64,000 bases of DNA from Trichobilharzia regenti. Its lineage: Eukaryota; Platyhelminthes; Trematoda; Strigeidida; Schistosomatidae. Numbering within the stretch: position 1 is the stretch's first letter; the number at the start of each line of letters is the position of its first letter. The stretch spans positions 62,001 to 126,000 of the forward strand of contig CALYDD020000414.1 in the NCBI GenBank assembly GCA_944472135.2, read 5' to 3'. The position numbers and the translations under genes are program-made. The notes beneath the pieces are model-generated. The model saw only the letters and a program-made list of their open reading frames with translations. It did not search any database and was not told where the DNA came from. Below, piece after piece: positions 1 through 9,689 of this stretch.

Positions 1-189
1 ACGCATTTGAAACGAATCAAGCGGTATACAACATTGAAGTAACGTTCGTGAATATCACCGGATAATTCGAAGTCGTTCGCTGATTGGTAGTGAATGGCGC
101 TTAAGGTTTAACTTGGCCCATCTATATATAGAACACTGTGAATAGCGTATGTTAGTTAACAGGCGACGACTGGTTTTTCTTATTTTCAG

Positions 190-228
190 GGGTCAAAAAC
201 ATCTATCCCAGCATGTGCCATACTCGAG
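190..228 (+). CDS. Micro-exon A, unit 1 (39 nt, phase 1-1)
   Basis: Strong acceptor (pyrimidine-rich tract ending ttattttcag) and strong donor (gtgaga) bracket 39 nt. Read in phase 1 it has no stop and gives GVKNIYPSMCHTR, with a single cysteine. Length is a multiple of three and both introns have the same phase, so it can be skipped or repeated without changing frame. The same exon recurs at 8220-8258 and 13241-13279. Function unknown; probably part of a secreted or stalk region. The other two frames were considered less likely because neighbouring exons only make sense in phase 1. Confidence 0.72.
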
Positions 229-364
229 GTGAGAAGGATGAAATCTTTTCCACTTTTCACTTCTTACCTATATTCTGAAGACAAGTGAGTGGTGATATCA
301 GAGAGCGGAGATTCTGAATGCTCTCCGTGAAATCTGACCTGTGATAATTATTTGGACAGTATAT

Positions 365-530
365 ATGTGTGTGTATGTGTGTGTGTGTGTGTGCGTGTAG
401 AAAGTGAGATGATCGTGTGTGGAGCAGCAGACTGGTGACAGCAGGCGGGAAATTCGAATCGAATTGTGTGTGTGTTTGTGAGTGAGTGAGTGAGTGAGTG
501 AGTGAGTGAGTGAGTGAGTGAGTGAGTGAG
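365..530. repeat. Simple repeats: (GT)n and (GAGT)n
   Basis: A GT-rich tract at about 365-395 and a GAGT tetranucleotide run at about 477-530 lie in the intron after exon A. The same positions in units 2 and 3 have different repeat lengths and interruptions, making this the fastest-changing part of the array. Confidence 0.95.
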
Positions 531-838
531 CATCATAGATAACACATAACACATTGGCTGACATGCAATTGAAAATGTGAGTATATGAATTCTGTGGATT
601 CAGATGAATATGCAATCAATGCAGGCGATGTGATAGGAATGTGACAGTTGATGTGTATTGCAGAGGAGGCACGAGCAACAAACATAGACGCTTTCGTGTG
701 TTCCACATTGGTGTGAGATGAGAGTGTGTGACAAATGTGCCAGTCACTGTGGAAGTCATATTCCCACTCTGGTGCTATTCGCGATACTCTCAATTTTCAA
801 TCTCTCTCGTTTCAATGAAGAAAAATCTTGTTGTGCAG

Positions 839-851
839 GCAACAACACAAG
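839..851 (+). other. Candidate 13-nt exon B, unit 1 (frame unclear)
   Basis: The sequence ttgttgtgcag precedes 13 nt (gcaacaacacaag) followed by the good donor gtgagt. The site is unchanged at 8865-8877 and 13878-13890. Thirteen nucleotides would break the phase-1 pattern unless paired with another non-symmetric exon. It could also be the 3' part of a 37-nt exon beginning at an ATG at 815. A further possible exon starts after tgcag at 664. Treat as a splice-site observation only. Confidence 0.25.
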
Positions 852-940
852 GTGAGTTTTGTGACTACGTGAATATATTCGTCGACTTGACGTGAGACAA
901 CAAACACCCTTGTCTCTCTAATTCACTCACGTCCAGTCAG

Positions 941-964
941 ATGATGATCTTGATGATGTGGGAA
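941..964 (+). CDS. Candidate micro-exon C, unit 1 (24 nt, acidic)
   Basis: A pyrimidine-rich stretch ending gtccagtcag precedes 24 nt and a gtgggt donor. In phase 1 it reads (D)DDLDDVG, acidic like exon E. A second donor, gtattt, four bases later would change the frame. It is conserved in all three units, but so is the surrounding intron, so conservation alone proves nothing. Confidence 0.35.
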
Positions 965-1063
965 GTGGGTATTTTACATTTATCACGTAGGTCAGTGGTG
1001 TGACAACTGATGAGACACGTCTGTTCTACTTCTATTCTCTTATCTTCTCTTCTCTTCTGACAG

Positions 1064-1135
1064 CTCTGCCAGTCACCACACCCACACCCACAGCAAATAC
1101 AACAGAAGAACAAGTTGAAGAAGAAACAACAACGG
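1064..1135 (+). CDS. Exon D, unit 1 (72 nt, Thr/Glu-rich, phase 1-1)
   Basis: A long TCTTC-rich tract ending ctgacag is followed by 72 nt and the donor gtaaga. Phase 1 gives 23 complete codons beginning LPVTTPTPTANTTEEQ and ending in a Glu/Thr run. The Thr/Pro content suggests O-glycosylation (mucin-like) and NTT is an N-glycosylation sequon. One alternative frame has a stop; the other gives a Gln/Lys-rich peptide. Entering and leaving in phase 1, it joins exons A, E and the first M13 exon at 20999 without frame change. It resembles the spacer of a membrane-bound or secreted protein. Confidence 0.75.
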
Positions 1136-1669
1136 GTAAGACCATTCAGATACTGGTTGACACTGCTTAAATTATATTTCTACTATGTAGAACCACTTTG
1201 TGTCACATGTCATACTCCATCCATCCGAAGTCTATTCGGATTCGTGCAGTTAGGCTCAATTCGTTGGGACTGTAGCAAGCAATGACAGAATGAATTAATG
1301 AATGAATGGCTTGTGTGAAGGAGTTTTGAGTCAGTCGGAATAATGCACAACATGAGATACCTGTTTCATTCAGTTCTGTTCTTGCACAGTCGACAGTAGT
1401 CACCATCTCCACGAAAGTGTAGACAGAGACTGACTGACTGAGTGAGTGAGTGAGTGAGTGACTGTCACTGTTTTGCACATATTCTATTCTCGACACGAAG
1501 AATGTCAACGCATCTCCTTCCACGTGCTCATTTCCAGCTGAATCGGAACAACATTGTCACAGATTTCGGATATTCACTTCTCACCATTCCACATTTGTCG
1601 ACTTCGTCACCCGCTGATTGAGTGAGATGATCGGGTTCTAGTGTATATTTACTGTTCCCTTTCGTTCAT

Positions 1670-3602
1670 AATGGAACATATTTCTCCAACTGCATGTCTC
1701 CATTTGTTTCTGTCTTCCTTCTGCTGTACTTTTCACCTGCATCCATCCATGTTAGTCAGTCCATACTGTTTCAACTCCTCTTCATCACACAATCTCCTCC
1801 ATGTCACCCACCCTTGCCCTGAAATCCCAGTCGCCGCTTCCCCTTCGGCCTGGTTCCACTCGAGCAATGGCCTGACGCGCGCGCGATGTCACCCAGCAGC
1901 GGCCTACTCAGCCACGAGTGTCCAATCCATCTCAATGCACTTTCTCCTGCATATTTGTTGGTTGGGCTATTGCTTCTTGTTTTGTTTGTTTGTGACCACA
2001 GTTTCCCATAGTTGGTGATTCTTTCCGGCCCGGCCGGCCGGCCGGCCATCTGATCTTCAGTATACAGCCAGCGAAGACAGTTGTTGGTTGATGAAGGTCT
2101 GCAACAGGCTGTTGGAAATATTGTTTGTGATCCGCCCGCCCGCCCGCCAAGTTTCTGATCCGTTCCGTGTATACAAACTGACTGACTTGACTTTGTTTGT
2201 ATTGGAAATCCGACTGGATTTTGTTGTTGATGCTGGCTGGCTGAGTGACGAAGATTGCTATCCAGATTGGTTTCAGTTGGTTGATGAATGTGTGTGTTTG
2301 TCGCCCCCCACCCGATTCTCGCTCGATTTGACATCCTTGTCCGTTCCTGTGGCCTGTAGTTGAGACAATGCTCCCTAGATAAGTGAGTGAGTGAGTGAGT
2401 GAAGTAACCTGTTTCAAATCCCTCCCGTTGATGGTGTTTTTGACGCTGGATGTTTCTGTTTTTGTTGGTGTTGTTGGTTAGTTGGTTATTTTCATAACCT
2501 CCGTCTTGTCTATGTTCACCTGGAGTCCTCTCTTCTCCGGCCGCCTCTTCCACCAGTTTGTCGGTCGGTTTTCGTCTGTAAGTCTTCGATTTTGTTTGAC
2601 ATCCTACATAAATCATCGACTCGCGAAATCCACGTCTTCTAGTTTCATCACGTCGCTCCAGGATATCCCTGTCTTCTCGTTTCCCACTGATTGTCTGACG
2701 CATAATCCAGTCCACGACAATTAGGAATATCATTTATTGGTGATAATAAGCCAGCACCCTTGTCTGACTCCTGTGTTTACTCCAAACGCCTGGCTGAGTT
2801 TTCCGTTGTGGATCACTTGACATGTGCCACTGTTGTCGTACAGCTGTTGAATAAGCTTGATGAATATTTGGGCGCTGCACGCCGTGGTACTCGAGTAGTT
2901 TCCTAACTACTTCGCGGTCAACGCTGTCTGTCGAAGGCCTTCTCAAAGTCTATAAAGTTGAGGTGGATGTTTGATTGCCATTCCATTCTTTGCTCTGTGA
3001 TGATGATGCGTAGAGTTGCAATTTGGTCAGTACATGATTTGCCTGACTTTCCTGAATCCAGCTTTTTCTGGTCGGAGTTCTGTCTCCAGTGCGTCCTTTA
3101 TTCTCTCCAGGATGATACGGATTAGTATTTTGCTAGGCGTTTAAAGGATCATGGTCCCTCGCCAGTTCTTGCAGAGTCCTAAGTCGCCATTCTTTGGTAA
3201 TTTCACAAGGTAACCATCCCTCCAGTCAGTAGGCATAATTCCCTGCTTCCAGACCTTTCACAATAATGGAGTCAGCATTTTTGCTGTCATCTCCGGGTCC
3301 GCTTTCAGTGCTTCAGTGGGTTTTCCATCTTGTCCAGCTGCTTTCCAAGCTTTCAGAGGCTTGATTGCATTCAAGACTTCAGCTTTTCTTGGAGGATTGG
3401 TGTCAACTTGCAGTTGTGTACGCGCTGCTGTAGGTAATTCTGGACGGGATGCAGATGGTGATCGGTTCAAGAGTCCTTTGAAGTGACCCGCCCATTGTTA
3501 AATCTGTGTTTCTCCCTTGTTAATAGGGTCCCTTGGCTGTATTTTATAGGTTTCAGAAGCTTGATAGCATTCAAGACTTCAGCTTTCGTGGGTAGCATCT
3601 CA
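1670..3602 (-). mobile_element. RTE-family LINE fragment, unit 1
   Basis: Read on the - strand, degraded frames include an RT motif with DSVDREVV (near 2930), KAEVLNAIK blocks (near 3400) and C-terminal blocks such as YLGSIVSTTGHRNG (near 2380). A GGCCGGCC-rich tract lies at 2028-2047. The 3' end is near 1670. The fragment was already in the ancestral unit, as it occurs at the same place in units 2 and 3. Its 5' portion resumes at 6595-6715 after a later LINE insertion split it. Frames are broken throughout; not functional. Confidence 0.85.
3590..3602. repeat. Target-site duplication, left copy
   Basis: The 13-mer gggtagcatctca occurs here and at 6595-6607, flanking the LINE in unit 1. Unit 2 has it only once, at 11614-11626. 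Confidence 0.95.
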
Positions 3603-6594
3603 CCTTGAGGGTGTCAGGAGATGCCACAGCCAGTTCACGAGGATTAGCCGGCGTAGGGATAGCTTTGAGTACTAGGGCAGAAAATACATTGCTTGACTGG
3701 ATCCCGGTAGATAGCCGAATGTGTGCTGTCTGCCTGAACGGATCAGTAATAAGGAGGAAGGACTGCACTACTCGCCGATGCCTTTTCGTAATCTCCGTCT
3801 ACGCCCCCACTGACTGCAGTTCAGATGAAACGAAGGATGAGTTCTACCAAAAGCTGTCTAGTTTGGTGGGAAAGGCTGAACGCTCAGACATAGTCGTTCT
3901 AGCTGGTGACTTTAACGCTCAAGTAGGGAAATTGTGTCAATCTGAGAAGGATGTCAGTGGCACCTATGGAGTCCGGTGCCAGCGAACAGACAACGGTGAC
4001 CGTCTCCTACAGTTCTGCTCTGATAATCATTTGTTTCTTGTAAGCACTAACTTTAAACACAAGGAAAGACACTGTGTGACTTGGAGACCCCCTTCATCAA
4101 ACCAACGCTGGACACAAATAGACCACATAGCAATAAGCTATCGTTGGCGTGGGTCGGTAGGAGATTGTCGCTCCTTCTGGAACACGTGCGTAGATACCGA
4201 CCATGCACTGGTCCGCGCTCGGGTGTGCTTACGACTGAACGGACGTAGGAAACAGCTGGCGGTAAAACCATCACGTCCCCAGCTCGATCAGGAAACTAAA
4301 TCCGTATTTCAGGAATAACTAGCTAAACACATATCTGTGTTCGACAGCTGTGCTCAACCGGAAGAAGCTTGGAAAAATATCCAGGCAGCCATAGATACAG
4401 CTGTAAAAGCTGTGAATAAGGTAAACCCAAAGGTGAGTAAAAACCACTGGATTTCGACTGCCTCATCCGGACTGATAGATGCTAGAAGACTTGTTCCGGC
4501 GAGCTCCGAATTCAATGAGGAGCGAAAGCTGCACAAGAGGAAACTTACGAAAAGTCTCCGCAAGGACCGTGAACAGTGGTGGGCGACAAAAGCCAAAGAG
4601 ATGGAGAAAGCTTTGAGGATAGGCAACACCAGGCAACTCTTTGGACTCATCAGGGAAACGGGTGGGAGAAGACAAATCATTAGTGAGACAATCTCGGAAA
4701 AAAATGGCACTATAATTAGCTCACAGGATAGACGACTGGATCGTTGGAAAGAGCATTATGAGGAGCAGTTTAATTGGCCCACAGCCACGCTCAACCTTCC
4801 GAGCATCCAACACCTCCCTGAATGGGATATAGATACAGGTCCTCCGTCACTAACTGAGGTTACTAAAGCTGTCACCAATCTGAAACTAGGCAAAGCAGCG
4901 GGACCTGATGGAATGACGCCAGAGGTATTTAAGTACGGTGGAGACAGCTTACTGTCCGGATTAACTGAGGTACTAGGCAGCGTTTGGGAATCAGAAGAAG
5001 TCCCATCGGGTTGGTGTAAGTCACTGATTATCCCCATATACAAGAAGGGAGACAAGTCTTCCTGTGATAATCACAGAGGGATTAGCTTGACTAATATAGT
5101 ATCTAAAGTCTTAGGCTCAATAATCATGCGTAGACTGAGTGGTGCTCGGGAAGCACAAACACGAGAGAGCCAGGCAGGCTTTAGACCAGGAAGAGGGTGT
5201 ATTGATCATATCTTCACCCTCCGACAGATTCTAGAACATAGGCATTCCTACCGGCGTCCAACAGTCATTATATTTCTTGACCTAAAGGCAGCATTCGACT
5301 CTGTCGATCGGGAAGTTCTCTGGAGATGCTTGGCTGTAAAGGGAATCCCGAGAAAATACATTGCACTGATTAAGGCACTCTACTCGTACTCATACAGCCA
5401 GGTGAGGGCTTACGGCGAGCTGTCATCTGAACTGATGACGACCAGTGGTGTCCGTCAAGGATGCCCATTATCTCCTTTTCTATTCAACTTCATCATAGAT
5501 GTGTTAATGGACTTAACCCTAGGTGACTTCAGTGACTCAGGAATTGACTTGCTACCGGGGAATAATCTCGTTGACTTGGAATATGCAGACGATATAGTCC
5601 TTCTAGGCGAGGACGCTGACGAAATGCAGAGTCTTCTGAACACCTTGAGCCGCAATCTACGAATGTTTGGCATGCGATTCGCTCCCACCAAATGCAAGAT
5701 GATGTTACAGGACTGGACTACATCGACGCCTAGTTTAAAAATAGGAAGTGAAGTGGTAGAGCACGTTGACCGCTTCACTTATTTGGGAAGTACCATCAGC
5801 CCCAACGGGCTGATCTCTGACGAAATCTCAGCACGAATACAAGGGGCTCGTTTCGCATTTGTTAGTTTACGCCGACTCTGGCGTAGACGAGATGTTCGAC
5901 TATCGACCAAAGGGCGGGTGTACTGCTCATCAGTCCGCTCCGTCCTCCTGTATGGTTGTCAGACCTGGCCACTGAGAGTGGAAGACATGAAAAGACTAGC
6001 TGTCTTTGATCATAGGTGCCTGCGTTCTATTTCCCGTGTAAAGTGGCATAATAAGGTGAGCAACATGGAGGTTAGGCGTAGAGTTCTAGGTAAACAGGGG
6101 AAATCAATCGACGAAGTCGTGAAGCTACAAAGACTGAGATGGTTAGGACATGTGTTACGTATGCCAAGCCATCGCCTCCCTCGACGAGCAATGTTAGCGG
6201 ATATAGGGTCAGGCTGGAAAAAAGCTAGCGGCGGTCAAACCAAAACTTGGCACCAGTCAATGAAATCCACAACAGTTGGTCTAAGCCACGTAGGAAGGTG
6301 TAGACTTCCAGGCTGGGGTCCTCGGGACGGCAAAAATCTATGGTTGGAAACAATTGGTGACATGGCTCAAAATCGTTCTCAGTGGCGCAGATGCATCCAC
6401 TCCTTGTGACTTATGATGTCCAATGAAACTGTTTCGTATTTCTTTATTACTCCTCTGTCTCACACCTCTGCTCACTGTTTCTATTATGCTTTACTTGTAC
6501 TTTCTTCTCTTGCTTCGCGTGCTACACGGAATGTGGCGACTTGAATTTCCGCACATTTGTGCAAAGTTCTATGTCGAAAACAGACAGACAGACA
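3603..6594 (+). mobile_element. RTE-like non-LTR retrotransposon, 5' truncated
   Basis: About 3 kb present only in unit 1, bounded by 13-bp duplications and ending in a (cagacaga)-type tail just before the right duplication. RTE-clade elements commonly end in such short tandem repeats. The 5' end is truncated inside the endonuclease domain, as is typical of target-primed reverse transcription. The protein resembles schistosome RTE-like families (SR2/Perere-3 type), but the exact family cannot be fixed without a library search. Confidence 0.92.
3605..6409 (+). pseudogene. Endonuclease-reverse transcriptase ORF of the unit 1 LINE
   Basis: One reading frame runs through the C-terminal part of an apurinic-like endonuclease (DFNAQVG near 3910, QIDHIAISYRW near 4115, DTDHALV near 4196) and a reverse transcriptase (NHRGISL near 5070, FLDLKAAFDS near 5275, SGVRQGCPLSPFLFNF near 5440, EYADDIVLL near 5580), then a C-terminal region with YLGSTIS. 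It is interrupted once, by an in-frame TAA at 4316-4318. The endonuclease N-terminus is missing. Otherwise the frame is open to 6409, which points to recent insertion. Confidence 0.9.
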
Positions 6595-6607
6595 GGGTAG
6601 CATCTCA
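6595..6607. repeat. Target-site duplication, right copy
   Basis: Second copy of gggtagcatctca, directly followed by the resumed older RTE sequence. Confidence 0.95.
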
Positions 6608-7145
6608 ATATTCACGGCCACTTCTGATAGGGAAGTCACTCTGCGTCTTTGTTGTGTAATTATCACGGTCTTCATATCCTCGTGACTATCCCAATGTGCC
6701 TCACTGTGTCCCACTGCGTCTCACTGTGTCAATCTCCTTATCAAGTGTGTATGGCTACAAATTTCGTATTGTGCATAGCTTTGATTTCACAAAGATTTCG
6801 TCAGTTTCTGAGCTGATCCACACTGTGCTTTCTGAATCATTTCGTGGAAGCGATTGATGCTCGCTGGACCGTCAACGGAACACCTGATCTCGCAGTAGAT
6901 TGTAATGCAGGCGATTTGTGGAGGCCAGTACGCTGGAGACTAGAATTCGAATGAACCAACCACTCGGTGTGAGCAGACAGACAGACAGACAGAGAGAGAG
7001 GGGCCAGTGTTGTATCGCTCAGTCTTCATATTGTCAGACATGCTTGTGATGACTGCTGCTTAATTGTCGTGTGCGTCTCCACTGAAACGTCGCGTCCTGC
7101 ATATTTTCTAACCAATTCACACGTATCCTTGTTTTCGTCTACTAG

Positions 7146-7175
7146 TGAACGTCGACGAGGAGGTGGAGATCTATG
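7146..7175 (+). CDS. Micro-exon E, unit 1 (30 nt, acidic, phase 1-1)
   Basis: Acceptor tgttttcgtctactag and donor gtgagt are both strong. Phase 1 gives (V)NVDEEVEIY, nine complete codons, acidic and stop-free. It splices in frame to exon A of the next unit, giving EIY-G-VKN. Repeated at 12167-12196; absent from unit 3, which ends before this point. Confidence 0.72.
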
Positions 7176-7539
7176 GTGAGTCTATCAATCTGATATCTGA
7201 CATCTATCGTCATCATGATTTTGTGTTGTGAATTCTGCATGTTCAACTTTTATATGCAAAGTTAAATTTTGGACACCACTCACAACCCATCAGAAATGTT
7301 CTTTGCACGGACCAATCACATTTAAGTGGCATTTACGATGATTGGAAACGTATATTTATAGAATGAATCATAAAAATATCATAAAACAGTTTCACGGAGT
7401 ATCTTTCCCCAACATTTGAGAGAAACATCTCCCAGTTAAGCATCGAACTGTCAATAGGAAAGTTACACCACATTCTGTGCATATATTCATCTGAATGACT
7501 ACAAATGAGTGTTGTATAACCTAACCTATTACCCAAATA

Positions 7540-8036
7540 TTGTTCGCTCGCTGGCGACCACGGTTGTATTTTTTATTTTCACCAACACAGTTTCATCCAC
7601 GTGCACAACAACGTATTCTCCACCCAACAAAGAATAGATTTTCTCAATTTTCGAAGAATGGATATCTCTGCAATGCTGGTACCATTGAACTGTTGAGACG
7701 AGGCTATTCTCCGTCTCAGAAGCTGCGGCTCTCACTGGCTGTTTCAGTACTGAGTAGTTGCAGATATACCAAATTTGCGTCAACGAGAGGTGTGGCCTTG
7801 CAAAATTAGTTCCTACGAAATGTTAAAATTATCAGCTTACCGTCTCTTATGCTAACTCGCTTCAAGCATATTGCCCAACGATGGACAAATCCATCAGTTG
7901 ACCTGCCATAGCTTTTCAAGGTCATGACACCACCACACGAACAGGTTCGCTCCTTCCGGAGCAACACTAAATCCAGCCAACACTGGAAAACACGGTCCTC
8001 CTCGAATGGCGACCGTAATCTTGTTAGGGCACGCAT
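7540..8036 (-). pseudogene. Merlin-type (ISXO2-like) transposase remnant, unit 1
   Basis: A - strand frame starting at 8036 reads CSCGGVMTL, DGFVHRW and KRVSIRDG, the pattern of the N-terminal zinc-binding region of Merlin/IS1595-type transposases. A second - strand frame (near 7640-7560) reads LLGGEYVVVHVDETVL, resembling the first catalytic Asp region of the same family. The two are in different frames and the rest of the catalytic core is not recognisable. Merlin elements are known from schistosomes. Terminal repeats were not identified. Confidence 0.62.
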
Positions 8037-8219
8037 TTGAAACGAATCAAGCGGTATACAACATTGAAGTAACGTTCGTGAATATCACCGGATAATTCGA
8101 AGTCGTTCGCTGATTGGTAGTGAATGGCGCTTAAGGTTTAACTTGGCCCATCTATATATAGAACACTGTGAATAGCGTATGTTAGTTAACAGGCGACGAC
8201 TGGTTTTTCTTATTTTCAG

Positions 8220-8258
8220 GGGTCAAAAACATCTATCCCAGCATGTGCCATACTCGAG
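8220..8258 (+). CDS. Micro-exon A, unit 2 (39 nt, phase 1-1)
   Basis: Identical in sequence and splice sites to the unit 1 copy; encodes GVKNIYPSMCHTR. Lies 1044 nt downstream of exon E of unit 1, across an intron that contains the Merlin remnant. Confidence 0.72.
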
Positions 8259-8966
8259 GTGAGAAGGATGAAATCTTTTCCACTTTTCACTTCTTACCTA
8301 TATTCTGAAGACAAGTGAGTGGTGATATCAGAGAGCGGAGATTCTGAATGCTCTCCGTGAAATCTGACCTGTGATAATTATTTGGACAGTATATATGTGT
8401 GTGTATGTGTGTGTGTGTGTGTGCGTGTAGAAAGTGAGATGATCGTGTGTGGAGCAGCAGACTGGTGACAGCAGGCGGGAAATTCGAATCGAATTGTGTG
8501 TGTGTTTGTGAGTGAGTGAGTGAGTGAGTATGTGGGTGAGTGAGTGAGTGAGTGAGCATCATAGATAACACATAACACATTGGCTGACATGCAATTGAAA
8601 ATGTGAGTATATGAATTCTGTGGATTCAGATGAATATGCAATCAATGCAGGCGATGTGATAGGAATGTGACAGTTGATGTGTATTGCAGAGGAGGCACGA
8701 GCAACAAACATAGACGCTTTCGTGTGTTCCACATTGGTGTGAGATGAGAGTGTGTGACAAATGTGCCAGTCACTGTGGAAGTCATATTCCCACTCTGGTG
8801 CTATTCGCGATACTCTCAATTTTCAATCTCTCTCGTTTCAATGAAGAAAAATCTTGTTGTGCAGGCAACAACACAAGGTGAGTTTTGTGACTACGTGAAT
8901 ATATTCGTCGACTTGACGTGAGACAACAAACACCCTTGTCTCTCTAATTCACTCACGTCCAGTCAG

Positions 8967-8990
8967 ATGATGATCTTGATGATGTGGGAA
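8967..8990 (+). CDS. Candidate micro-exon C, unit 2 (24 nt)
   Basis: Same 24 nt and splice signals as at 941-964. Equally uncertain because of the alternative donor four bases downstream. Confidence 0.33.
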
Positions 8991-9094
8991 GTGGGTATTT
9001 TACATTTATCACGTAGGTCAGTGGTGTGACAACTGATGAGACACGTCTGTTCTACTTCTATTCTCTTCTCTTCTCTTCTCTTCTCTTCTGACAG

Positions 9095-9166
9095 CTCTGC
9101 CAGTCACCACACCCACACCCACAGCAAATACAACAGAAGAACAAGTTGAAGAAGAAACAACAACGG
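9095..9166 (+). CDS. Exon D, unit 2 (72 nt, Thr/Glu-rich)
   Basis: Same sequence as the unit 1 copy, again starting LPVTTPTPTANTTEEQ. The TCTTC tract before the acceptor is longer than in unit 1. Confidence 0.75.
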
Positions 9167-9689
9167 GTAAGACCATTCAGATACTGGTTGACACTGCTTA
9201 AATTATATTTCTACTATGTAGAACCACTTTGTGTCACATGTCATACTCCATCCATCCGAAGTCTATTCGGATTCGTGCAGTTAGGCTCAATTCGTTGGGA
9301 CTGTAGCAAGCAATGACAGAATGAATTAATGAATGAATGGCTTGTGTGAAGGAGTTTTGAGTCAGTCGGAATAATGCACAACATGAGATACCTGTTTCAT
9401 TCAGTTCTGTTCTTGCACAGTCGACAGTAGTCACCATCTCCACGAAAGTGTACACAGAGAGACTGAGTGAGTGAGTGAGTGACTGTCACTGTTTTGCACA
9501 TATTCTATTCTCGACACGAAGAATGTCAACGCATCTCCTTCCACGTGCTCATCTCCATCTGAATCGGAACAACATTGTCACAGATTTCGGATATTCACTC
9601 CTCACCATTCCACATTTGTCGACTTCGTCACCCGCTGATTGAGTGAGATGATCGGGTTCTAGTGTATATTTACTGTTCCCTTTCGTTCA

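Larger units (their letters stand above)
1..8030 (+). repeat. Tandem micro-exon unit 1 (8.0 kb)
   Basis: The sequence from position 1 reappears nearly unchanged from 8031 and again from 13052. Unit 1 holds + strand exons at 190-228, 1064-1135 and 7146-7175, an old - strand RTE fragment in its large intron, and a Merlin-like remnant at its end. It is about 3 kb longer than unit 2 because of a LINE at 3603-6594. The boundary at 1 is arbitrary: the start codon of the preceding Merlin copy falls at bases 4-6, so the array probably continues upstream. Seen directly; the copies look very similar by eye but identity was not computed. Confidence 0.95.

Noticed and set aside
298..793. Overlapping - strand open frames rich in THTH and SLTHS repeats
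   Set aside because: They are translations of GT and GAGT simple repeats and conserved intron, recurring only because the units are duplicated; no domain or splice support.
1064..1135. Reading exon D in frame 1 (Gln/Lys-rich peptide)
   Set aside because: Open but would require phase 0 introns, inconsistent with exons A and E and with the first M13 exon.
1641..2018. 125-codon + strand frame repeated in units 2 and 3
   Set aside because: It is antisense to the decayed RTE fragment and also appears in the unrelated copy at 23933; no family resemblance.
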